Positions 1-5,137 of a stretch of DNA of 5,193 bases are shown here, in pieces; positions within the stretch are counted from its first letter, which is position 1, and each line of letters begins with the position of its first letter. This DNA is from Candidatus Heimdallarchaeota archaeon (GTDB lineage: Archaea; Asgardarchaeota; Heimdallarchaeia; Heimdallarchaeales; Kariarchaeaceae): positions 1 to 5,193 of the forward strand of contig JAAFKL010000373.1 in the NCBI GenBank assembly GCA_021399405.1. The letters are read 5' to 3'. The notes beneath the pieces were generated by a model. It ran no database searches, was not told the origin of the DNA, and worked only from the letters and a program-made list of their open reading frames with translations. Position numbers and translations under genes: made by a program.

Positions 1-875
1 TAGAAGGCAAATGTGATTTCCCAGAAGTCATTGCAACCTTTGATATCTTTGGTAGTACCTCGGTGATCAAAGGTATTGGACCTGCTTCAGAGAAATTACT
101 TGCTAGCAATGCAGTTAGCTCAGCTATTCAGGTGGCACTTGCGGATCCCCAAGATTTGTCCCAGTTGATTGCCAAGGGAATAAAATCAGTAACTACTTGG
201 GTGCAAAATGCACAGCTAGCAATATTTGGCAATGTTGTGGATATCAAACCCGATAGATATGAAGAATTCTTTGAATGCCTGGCAAGAAAAGAGAAGAAAG
301 TTGAGGTGATTGCAGAAGAACTGGAACCTGAATTTGAATTCCCTCCCATTGTTGAGAAACAATATGCAGCCGGCCCACCATCTAAAATCCACGGAATAGG
401 CAAGGTGACTGAAGAAAAATTATATGCAGTAAATATCAAAACTGCACTGGCAATGGCCAAATCAGATCCCAAATTAATATCAGAGAAAATCAATGTTAAT
501 TTTTCTAAGGTGGCCAGATGGATTGAGCATGCTCAGATCGAGATATTTGGCAATATAATAGAAAAGGATCTCATCTTAGAACCTGTCAGCTCGGAAGAGA
601 AAACCAAGGCAACTAAAATTCTTAATACAGCCAACACTCCAAAAGATAAACTAGAGATAATAGCTGATATTAGTATTACTGGACCACCCTCACTCATCAA
701 GGGTATTGGTCCAGCAGCAGAAAGAGATTTGGCAACAGTAAAAATTACCAAAGTTAGTCAATTACCCTTCATGGATGAAGATGATATCGCTGCCCAGCTG
801 GGATGCACACCTAAAAAAGTTAGTAGATGGAAGGAATTTGCCCAGATTGCTCTGTACGGTATCAAATTGGATTGA
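1..875 (+). CDS. Tandem helix-hairpin-helix (DUF4332-like) repeat protein, 5' partial
   Basis: The reading frame is open from position 3 to the TGA at 873-875, so the gene enters from the left and the GTG at 63 is an internal codon, not the start. The visible 290 residues contain three similar units of about 60 residues, each beginning with a hairpin motif (IKGIG at 66-80, IHGIG at 387-401, IKGIG at 696-710) and ending with a W-x3-AQ-x2-I/L-F/Y-G helix signature. The tail of a fourth unit (FDIFG, about 42-56) lies at the left edge. Units 1-2 and 2-3 are joined by charged linkers of roughly 45 residues ending in GPPS; the partial unit abuts unit 1 directly. Established: GIG-type HhH motifs contact the nucleic-acid backbone without sequence specificity, and the V-x2-W-x3-A signature resembles DUF4332 domains. 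Inference: a cytoplasmic nucleic-acid-binding or scaffold protein. No catalytic domain is visible, but one could lie upstream. An oligo-T tract follows the stop. Confidence 0.85.
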   Translation, partial: EGKCDFPEVIATFDIFGSTSVIKGIGPASEKLLASNAVSSAIQVALADPQDLSQLIAKGIKSVTTWVQNAQLAIFGNVVDIKPDRYEEFFECLARKEKKVEVIAEELEPEFEFPPIVEKQYAAGPPSKIHGIGKVTEEKLYAVNIKTALAMAKSDPKLISEKINVNFSKVARWIEHAQIEIFGNIIEKDLILEPVSSEEKTKATKILNTANTPKDKLEIIADISITGPPSLIKGIGPAAERDLATVKITKVSQLPFMDEDDIAAQLGCTPKKVSRWKEFAQIALYGIKLD

Positions 876-885
876 ATGAGGTATA

Positions 886-895
886 TTTTTTGTTT
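886..895 (+). terminator. Oligo-T tract after the HhH gene
   Basis: TTTTTTGTTT lies about 10 bp after the TGA of the HhH-repeat gene, with no preceding hairpin. Archaeal RNA polymerase commonly terminates at such U-runs. This would separate the HhH gene from the CuA gene, which has its own promoter candidate. It is a weak call because T-runs are common in AT-rich DNA. Confidence 0.4.
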
Positions 896-943
896 CGGGA
901 TTGCGAGAACAATCTTACTATCGGACTTTTCAGAAAAGTTAAG

Positions 944-950
944 TTTAAAA
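944..950 (+). promoter_or_regulatory. TATA box of the CuA protein gene
   Basis: TTTAAAA preceded by a purine-rich stretch (GAAAAGTTAAG), a plausible BRE. Placing the box centre about 26 bp upstream of initiation gives a start near 973, hence a leader of about 15 nt that includes the GTGA Shine-Dalgarno-like sequence at 980-983 and the ATG at 989. The geometry supports ATG 989 over the upstream in-frame TTG at 974. Confidence 0.5.
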
Positions 951-988
951 CTGATATTTTTTGAATACAATTATTGAAAGTGACTGAT

Positions 989-1618
989 ATGAAGATTGCG
1001 AGACCATTACTTGTAACATTCTTTTTTATGGTATTATTAACCATGGGGAGCATTCCCGTGTCTGCGGAAGGAGCGGACCCAGCAGAACTTCTGCACACCA
1101 ACGAAGATGGTGATTATGAGGTGAGAATTGAGGCATCACAATGGGAATTTGTGGCATACGATATGGTTCAGGTTGCCGAGTTGGAAGCTGAGGGTAAGTC
1201 CACTGATGAAGCCATGGAAATCGCACACTACAAACACAGAATTGGTACATTTGAGAAAAAAGGCCATCTCAAGTTATCTGTGGTTTCCAGTGATGTACAA
1301 CATGGATTTGCACTAAATGAACTTGATATTTTAATCGCCACTAACCGACCGGAAGTGGGAAGTAAGTTTGGGGCACCAGTTTTCTGGGAGGGTGACCTCC
1401 CAAATGAGGATGTAACGTATTCAGGTTTCTGTCATATTTTCTGTGGCCTCGGTCATCCGGATATGAAAATGAAATTTGTCATTGGTTTGGGATCACCCGA
1501 GACAGGTAGGTACGTATACTGGGCAGTAATTGCTATAAATGCCGGTATTTTTGGTTACTTCTTATATAGGTTAATCACAAAAATAAAGTTAATTCCTAAA
1601 GTTGAAGCTGCAGTATAG
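989..1618 (+). CDS. Exported, C-terminally anchored CuA cupredoxin (cytochrome c oxidase subunit II-like)
   Basis: A 209-residue protein with an N-terminal signal or membrane segment (residues about 5-25, ending ...VSA), an extracytoplasmic cupredoxin domain and a C-terminal transmembrane helix (about 175-195) followed by a basic tail. The CuA ligand set is complete: His105 in SSDVQHGF, then Cys148, Cys152, His156 and Met159 in CHIFCGLGHPDM. Residues QWEF (51-54) match the aromatic patch where electrons enter subunit II. This binuclear copper site normally passes electrons from cytochrome c or a cupredoxin to the haem-copper oxidase; the same fold occurs in nitrous oxide reductase. Oddities: the Glu in the usual C-x-E-x-C is Ile150; a helical acidic/His-containing insert (about 61-90) sits before the copper domain; the usual two N-terminal helices are replaced by a signal plus a C-terminal anchor; no subunit I, III or assembly gene is in view. 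ATG 989 is preferred because GTGA (980-983) lies 5 nt upstream. Assignment as a true oxidase subunit is inference; CuA binding is well supported. Confidence 0.88.
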   Translation: MKIARPLLVTFFFMVLLTMGSIPVSAEGADPAELLHTNEDGDYEVRIEASQWEFVAYDMVQVAELEAEGKSTDEAMEIAHYKHRIGTFEKKGHLKLSVVSSDVQHGFALNELDILIATNRPEVGSKFGAPVFWEGDLPNEDVTYSGFCHIFCGLGHPDMKMKFVIGLGSPETGRYVYWAVIAINAGIFGYFLYRLITKIKLIPKVEAAV

Positions 1619-1650
1619 AATAAGTACTTAGAAATTAAAATTTTAGTGAA

Positions 1651-1667
1651 TTTTTCTTCAGTTTTTT
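1651..1667 (+). terminator. Oligo-T terminator of the CuA gene
   Basis: Two T-runs (five and six T) separated by CTTCAG begin 33 nt after the TAG of the CuA gene. This is the form typical of archaeal intrinsic termination and agrees with a single-gene transcript. Confidence 0.5.
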
Positions 1668-1708
1668 ATATTACTATAATTCAAATAATCGCCGATGGAT
1701 CCTTTAAT

Positions 1709-1740
1709 CATCTGAAAATTACGTAATTTTCTTCAAGATG
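1709..1740. repeat. 18-bp perfect palindrome with outer arms
   Basis: GAAAATTACGTAATTTTC at 1714-1731 is a perfect dyad without a spacer. Outer arms CATCT (1709-1713) and AGATG (1736-1740) are also complementary, offset by four unpaired bases (TTCA) on the right. The dyad lies about 90 bp past the CuA stop and is centred about 100 bp before the ATG at 1823. It could be an operator for a dimeric regulator, an RNA hairpin at the end of the CuA transcript, or a chance AT-rich dyad. Its core TTACGTAA recurs at 3205-3212 upstream of another gene. Confidence 0.6.
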
Positions 1741-1791
1741 TATTATAGACGTATCCTATTTATTTTCGATATCACGGGCATTCTGGTTTTC

Positions 1792-1799
1792 TTTAAATA
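1792..1799 (+). promoter_or_regulatory. TATA box of the 104-aa protein gene
   Basis: TTTAAATA, centred about 27 bp before the ATG at 1823. Standard archaeal spacing puts the transcription start at or within a few bases of the start codon, implying a leaderless or nearly leaderless mRNA. The GTGAT at 1815-1819 could serve as a Shine-Dalgarno sequence only if transcription starts earlier than predicted. Confidence 0.55.
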
Positions 1800-1822
1800 C
1801 CAAATGAGTCCAGAGTGATTAC

Positions 1823-2137
1823 ATGCTAGAAAAACCAACAGTGCTGGATTACAAGAAATATATCCGAAATGATGAAGATGGACCTGTACTTGAATTTGAT
1901 GGTGAGTTACATTATGGGCAGGATAACAGTAATCCCCTGTTCGTCGTCCCTGATAAATTTGCAAGAACACCTTTCTCCAGGATTCACATAAAAAATGCCA
2001 GGATTGTACCATCTGATCATGAACAGTTGTTCAGATACGCAGGGACAATATATGTTGACCACTCGGTTATATTCAACGATAAAAAATTATCTGATAAAAT
2101 AATAATATCAAATTCACTTGTGGTAAGAGAATACTAA
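1823..2137 (+). CDS. Small soluble protein of unknown function (104 aa)
   Basis: I do not recognise this protein. An in-frame TGA at 1805-1807 precedes the ATG, which is therefore the first possible ATG start; a TATA box 24 bp upstream and GTGAT at 1815-1819 support it as a real gene. The product has no signal peptide, membrane segment or cysteine, and is presumably cytoplasmic. Residues 1-35 are charged (NDEDG at 16-20). Residues 53-103 alternate hydrophobic and polar residues in short strands (RIHIKNARIV, TIYVDHSVIF, KIIISNSLVV), suggesting a mostly beta fold, perhaps stacked strands; this is inference from pattern only. No catalytic motif is visible. It is flanked by a palindrome upstream and by a degraded IS110 end starting 11 nt after its stop, which may have replaced its original downstream region. 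Confidence 0.75.
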   Translation: MLEKPTVLDYKKYIRNDEDGPVLEFDGELHYGQDNSNPLFVVPDKFARTPFSRIHIKNARIVPSDHEQLFRYAGTIYVDHSVIFNDKKLSDKIIISNSLVVREY

Positions 2138-2148
2138 AAATCGTAAGT

Positions 2149-2305
2149 AAATTTATCGGCTGATTATTATTATTTTGTATTATCACTCTCCTAATTTTGA
2201 TTTCAATCCACCCGAAATAATGGGGGCCTCTGGTCACCCAGCCATGGGAATGGCTGGATTATCTCTCTTCTCGGTTTTAAGCCCCCATACCCACTTCTAA
2301 GCAAT
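2149..2305 (-). mobile_element. Degraded remnant of an IS110-family 3' end
   Basis: This 157-bp stretch aligns collinearly with 3831-3986, the 3' end of the intact IS110 element and its downstream noncoding part. Shared landmarks in order: A-rich-TCGG (2149-2159 / 3831-3840), TCACTCTCCTA (2183-2193 / 3863-3873), a spacer of exactly 40 nt in both, a 29-nt identical block (2234-2262 / 3914-3942) containing the hairpin, GGTTTTAAGC or TGTTTTAAGC, and CTTCTAAGCAAT (2294-2305 / 3975-3986). Homology stops after 2305, so only about the last 24 transposase codons remain. A one-base deletion (GGGGGC against GGGGTGC in the coding sense) shifts the frame, so it cannot be functional coding DNA. It is an older, 5'-truncated insertion of the same or a sister element, in the same orientation as the intact copy. 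Confidence 0.85.
2238..2257. repeat. Perfect hairpin within the IS110 remnant
   Basis: CCAGCCAT (2238-2245) and ATGGCTGG (2250-2257) are complementary around a GGGA loop. The sequence is identical to the hairpin at 3918-3937 in the intact element, although the surrounding remnant has diverged and frameshifted. Confidence 0.85.
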
Positions 2306-2374
2306 AATTGGTCAGCTCATTTTGCAACTCAATCCTCCACCAATTACCTTTTCATTTGCTTTAGATTGATTTAA

Positions 2375-3067
2375 TTATGCTAATCTAGATTTAAATTTTA
2401 AAAGAATGGGTAGAAATAGAAAGTATAAATATGATAATGAAAAAGGGAGTGGATCAATTATAGTTGCCTCTGTTATAGTCTCGCCATTAGATGTAACAAT
2501 ATATGAAGTAGGTGTCATTTCAGTGCTACTTGCCTTGGGGAATACTCTCTCAATATGTTTTATCATTACTCCATTTTCAGTAAATTTCTCAATGATAATA
2601 ACCCCATTTAGATCAAACAAATAATACCAGTTACTGACTTCGGTCGCACTTTCACTCGACCCTTTAAAAGTGAAAGTTGTATCATTAGAACTCACAGATT
2701 TAATATAAGTCGTATTGAGATCTGTTTGATTGCGATACCATATCTCTGTCCAGTATTCCCAGTTATTGTATATAAAATACTCTGATAACTTATTTGCACT
2801 CATCGGTTGAGACACGGTTATATTTTTATATTGGAAATCTATCTGAGATACTCGAAATCCCTCTTCTGGTAGTGATTTTACTGTCATGTTGAATGTTTCG
2901 TCGGTTGGGACGGTATATTTAGAAAAAGTGTAATTATTTTCTTTGACAATGAAATTGTATACCTCCCCAATTTTAAATCCCACCTCAGTATAATCTGGCT
3001 CTTCTACTGCACTTGCTGATATCAATAACAGGAAAAATATGATCAAAGAAAAAGATTTTTTCTTCAT
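2375..3067 (-). CDS. Exported, C-terminally anchored surface protein of unknown function (230 aa)
   Basis: I do not recognise a family. The product has a clear signal peptide (MKKK, hydrophobic core 6-19, probable cleavage after ...SASA around residue 20) and a C-terminal hydrophobic helix (about 207-224) followed by a short basic tail KFKSR, so it should be displayed outside the cell on a C-terminal anchor. The ectodomain opens with VGFKIGEVYNFIV (about 29-41), of a G-x-K-x-G-x-x-Y type seen at the start of many archaeal extracellular beta-rich proteins, and carries six N-x-T sequons (Asn45, 60, 82, 113, 118, 128), suggesting N-glycosylation. Many Tyr/Trp/Thr residues and alternating strands suggest a beta fold; there is no cysteine. 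No Shine-Dalgarno sequence precedes the ATG; a TATA-like box at 3101-3094 (minus) predicts a very short or absent leader. It is divergent from the exported-protein gene at 3297. A role in adhesion or the cell envelope is inference. Confidence 0.8.
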   Translation of the reverse strand: MKKKSFSLIIFFLLLISASAVEEPDYTEVGFKIGEVYNFIVKENNYTFSKYTVPTDETFNMTVKSLPEEGFRVSQIDFQYKNITVSQPMSANKLSEYFIYNNWEYWTEIWYRNQTDLNTTYIKSVSSNDTTFTFKGSSESATEVSNWYYLFDLNGVIIIEKFTENGVMIKHIERVFPKASSTEMTPTSYIVTSNGETITEATIIDPLPFSLSYLYFLFLPILLKFKSRLA

Positions 3068-3093
3068 AATAGCTTATAGACAATTGGTATTAT

Positions 3094-3101
3094 TAATATA
3101 A
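3094..3101 (-). promoter_or_regulatory. TATA-like box of the 230-aa surface protein gene
   Basis: TTATATTA on the minus strand, centred 30 bp before the ATG (3067-3065). This places the start of transcription about 4 nt upstream of the ATG, consistent with the lack of a Shine-Dalgarno sequence. The surroundings are AT-rich, so confidence is limited. Confidence 0.4.
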
Positions 3102-3203
3102 TCAATATCTAGTTGAATATTTCCAATTTCTTCCCAATTTAATTAGTTACTACTAATAAAAGAATATATTAGAAGGTTTTATTGATAATTTTTACTAAAA
3201 TGC

Positions 3204-3213
3204 TTTACGTAAA
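3204..3213. promoter_or_regulatory. Palindrome TTTACGTAAA, possible operator
   Basis: A perfect 10-bp dyad centred about 88 bp upstream of the ATG at 3297. It shares the 8-bp core TTACGTAA with the 18-bp palindrome upstream of the gene at 1823, at a similar distance from the start codon. Binding-site status is inference. Confidence 0.3.
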
Positions 3214-3266
3214 AATAATATATAAAATATAGGAAATCCTCGAATATTTCAATAATCAGCCAATAA

Positions 3267-3274
3267 TTTATATA
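3267..3274 (+). promoter_or_regulatory. TATA box of the 167-aa exported protein gene
   Basis: TTTATATA is a textbook archaeal box. Its centre is about 26 bp before the ATG at 3297, predicting a leaderless transcript. An imperfect Shine-Dalgarno-like AGGGGTCAT (3285-3293) lies between box and start and would be used only if transcription began further upstream than the spacing suggests. Confidence 0.6.
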
Positions 3275-3296
3275 ACGTATTCGTAGGGGTCATTTA

Positions 3297-3800
3297 ATGG
3301 ATGTGAAAATTATTAAAATAAAATTTATCTTTTCTTTTTTAATCATAATCCTTTTTATAGGACAAATAGTGGCAGTATCAGGATATTCTATTTCTGATCT
3401 CTATGCAAATCCAGATAACGAAATCATTTTGGATCATGGAAGCATAACTTGGACTTCATCATATATTAGGTTCAACTATCTTTATGCACAACAATATCCC
3501 GGATCAGGTGGCGATGATCCTGTTACCGTAGGATATAAGTTATGGGAGGGTTTTCCAGGGGATATATGTGGACTTGCAGATGCCCAGTATTGGGAGGCAA
3601 ATTCGGATGGGGGATCTCATACGATGAACTCTTCATATACAGTGTATAATATTGATTCAAACAGTCTTTACTCTGCAGTATTTTTTGCAACATACATAGA
3701 TGGATTGCAGCGTGGAATGATTGCTTACCTATCTTTACTCATCTGGCCCACTAGTTCAAGTGTAATGGAGATAGATGGAACTGATTTATGTTCAATTTAA
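3297..3800 (+). CDS. Exported protein of unknown function (167 aa)
   Basis: No family recognised. The N-terminus is a signal peptide or signal anchor: lysine-containing n-region (MDVKIIKIK), hydrophobic core about 10-27, possible cleavage near residue 29 (VSG/YS). The mature part is rich in Tyr, Ser, Gly and Asp, with a Gly/Pro/Asp loop (PGSGGDDP, about 68-75), two cysteines (Cys91 and Cys165) that could form a disulfide outside the cell, one N-S-S sequon (Asn111), and a second hydrophobic stretch (about 141-151). No catalytic motif is visible. A strong TATA box supports the start. It is divergent from the 230-aa surface protein gene, and an IS110 end begins about 30 bp past its stop. The protein may be complete or may have lost C-terminal sequence through old rearrangement; the stop is followed by AT-rich DNA without a continuing frame. 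Confidence 0.72.
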   Translation: MDVKIIKIKFIFSFLIIILFIGQIVAVSGYSISDLYANPDNEIILDHGSITWTSSYIRFNYLYAQQYPGSGGDDPVTVGYKLWEGFPGDICGLADAQYWEANSDGGSHTMNSSYTVYNIDSNSLYSAVFFATYIDGLQRGMIAYLSLLIWPTSSSVMEIDGTDLCSI

Positions 3801-3913
3801 TTAAATTAATAATCAGGCATGATGAAAAATAAATCTTCGGTTAATTATCAAACTTTGCATTCTCACTCTCCTAAAAAATTTAAATTCCACCAAAATTCCC
3901 AGAGTCTTTCTGA

Positions 3914-5125
3914 TCACCCAGCCATGGGAATGGCTGGATTATACATCTTCCCTGTTTTAAGCACCCCATACCCTCTTCTAAGCAATAGATGCCCAATGGA
4001 GACTATGGCTTTTTTGCCACTTGACCTTTCTCTTTTCCGGGTATATGTCTTTGCAATGTCGTGATCTTGTTGAATCGCTGAAAGAGCAGCCATGTACAAT
4101 AAACCACGTAATTTTGAATTCCCCCTTTTATTCAGACCATATTTGCTTTTTCTTGCTCCAGAACTGTACTCTATCACAGAGAAACCGACAAATGAACTAA
4201 TACGTTTCGCACCATTACCATCCTTGTCTGGATCAAATCTATTGGGATCTCCCATTACTGCAAGCATGTAGGTAGCAGTGATTTTTCCCACACCTGGCAC
4301 TGATCTTAGAAGTTTAATTTCCTTTGGAAAAGTCAAATCAACATATTCATCCAGTAAATTCAGATGAGTAATTATCTCTTTCATAATTATTTGAATTTCC
4401 CTTATCTGTGATTTGATAATTTCCCTGGCAAACCTTCCTGTCTTCCAGGCTACACTTTCCTTGCACAATTTTTTCATTTTCTCTATCTTAGAAATTGACA
4501 TTTTACCTTTATTTCCTAATACAATTTCTCTTATTTTTGTATTGCTAGCTGACAAAAATTGCTCTGCTGTTTGATAATGCTCAAGTATTGCAATACTCGC
4601 ATTAGAGGCAATACTATAAAACATCTCATCCATTTCAGGAAAGGTTACCACTAGATTTGCATGAAGTTGATTTACTATGGAAGTTTTACGATCCTTTAAA
4701 TCATAATACCTCTCCAAAACATCTCTAAGATAAGTGTATTCAGATTCAGTGGAAGAATGTTTGAGCACATTCAATCTGGCTGCCTGTGCCAACACCCAGG
4801 CATCCATGTCATCATTCTTTATTTTGTATGCAAAAGCTTCCCTAAGACGAGAAAGCTCAAATCCATTGCATAATTTGTAACCCTTACTCTTCAAATAATT
4901 CTCCAGATTCCCTGAAAATGGACCTGTACTCTCCATCGCAAAAAGAGGATCTTCATTTTTGGGAATCGACTTGATTAGTTGTTTAAATCCAACCAGATCT
5001 GATGTAATCCTAAATTTGTTCATAACCTTTCCATCTACATACATTTGACAAACGTCAATATTCTTCTTTGAAATATCAATCCCCACGTACATTGAAGCTA
5101 AATCTTTATCTTGTTGCAATTTCAT
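3914..5125 (-). CDS. IS110-family transposase (DEDD/serine recombinase)
   Basis: An apparently intact 403-residue enzyme that moves its element by a bridge-RNA-guided recombination typical of IS110. The N-terminal RuvC-like DEDD domain shows Asp17 (MYVGIDISKKN), Glu65 (FAMESTGPF) and Asp105/Asp108 (KNDDMDAWVLAQ). A helical, probably coiled-coil middle follows (about 130-265). The C-terminal transposase_20 domain has an HhH-like SVPGVGKITA (275-284), GDPNRF (292-297), and SSG (321-323) in the position of the catalytic serine, followed by KRGNSKLRGLL. The length is normal for the family. The ATG at 5125 is supported by AGGTGAT at 5137-5131 with 5-nt spacing; Met12 is a less likely alternative. 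The last codons (PAIPMAG, stop) form a perfect DNA/RNA hairpin also found in the degraded copy at 2149-2305. No frameshift or missing catalytic residue is seen, so it may be active. Confidence 0.95.
   Translation of the reverse strand: MKLQQDKDLASMYVGIDISKKNIDVCQMYVDGKVMNKFRITSDLVGFKQLIKSIPKNEDPLFAMESTGPFSGNLENYLKSKGYKLCNGFELSRLREAFAYKIKNDDMDAWVLAQAARLNVLKHSSTESEYTYLRDVLERYYDLKDRKTSIVNQLHANLVVTFPEMDEMFYSIASNASIAILEHYQTAEQFLSASNTKIREIVLGNKGKMSISKIEKMKKLCKESVAWKTGRFAREIIKSQIREIQIIMKEIITHLNLLDEYVDLTFPKEIKLLRSVPGVGKITATYMLAVMGDPNRFDPDKDGNGAKRISSFVGFSVIEYSSGARKSKYGLNKRGNSKLRGLLYMAALSAIQQDHDIAKTYTRKRERSSGKKAIVSIGHLLLRRGYGVLKTGKMYNPAIPMAG
3918..3937. repeat. Perfect hairpin at the transposase stop
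   Basis: CCAGCCAT (3918-3925) pairs with ATGGCTGG (3930-3937) around GGGA. It encodes the last residues of the transposase just before the TGA at 3916-3914. It lies in a 29-nt block (3914-3942) identical in the remnant at 2234-2262. It may be part of the element's structured 3' RNA, an end-recognition signal or a transcription-end hairpin. Confidence 0.85.
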
Positions 5126-5130
5126 AATAA

Positions 5131-5137
5131 ATCACCT
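5131..5137 (-). promoter_or_regulatory. Shine-Dalgarno of the transposase
   Basis: AGGTGAT on the minus strand, five bases before the ATG, complementary to the archaeal 16S rRNA 3' end. It decides the start at 5125. A short complementary pair, CACC (5149-5146) with GGTG (5136-5133), could partly occlude it in the mRNA. Confidence 0.7.

Larger units (their letters stand above)
3068..3296. other. Divergent intergenic promoter region
   Basis: This AT-rich region between two divergent exported-protein genes contains a TATA-like box facing each way. It also holds a 6-bp dyad CTAATA (3153-3158) / TATTAG (3167-3172) with an 8-nt loop, and the 10-bp palindrome TTTACGTAAA (3204-3213). Shared regulation of the two genes is plausible but not shown. 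Confidence 0.5.

Noticed and set aside
63..65. GTG as the start of the HhH-repeat gene
   Set aside because: The frame is open upstream to the window edge and encodes the end of another repeat unit (FDIFG), so this is an internal valine codon.
974..988. TTG start adding five residues to the CuA protein
   Set aside because: TTG would fall at the predicted transcription start without a ribosome site, while ATG 989 has GTGA five bases upstream and begins a normal signal peptide.
899..1003. Direct repeat GATTGCGAGA at 899-908 and 994-1003
   Set aside because: Only 10 bp, and one copy is within the signal-peptide codons; no further similarity around it, so probably chance.
128..1250. Minus-strand open frames opposite the HhH and CuA genes
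   Set aside because: They lie antisense to well-supported coding sequence, have no recognisable motifs or ribosome sites, and are read as shadows.
1743..2012. Minus-strand 89-residue frame opposite the small gene at 1823
   Set aside because: The plus-strand frame has a TATA box and a clean start; the opposite frame has an irregular composition and no start signal.
2161..2174. ATT microsatellite-like run
   Set aside because: About four ATT units inside the degraded IS remnant; ordinary low-complexity AT-rich DNA.
3819..4064. Plus-strand 81-residue frame over the transposase 3' end
   Set aside because: It overlaps the C-terminal transposase domain in antisense and spans the IS110 noncoding tail; no independent support.
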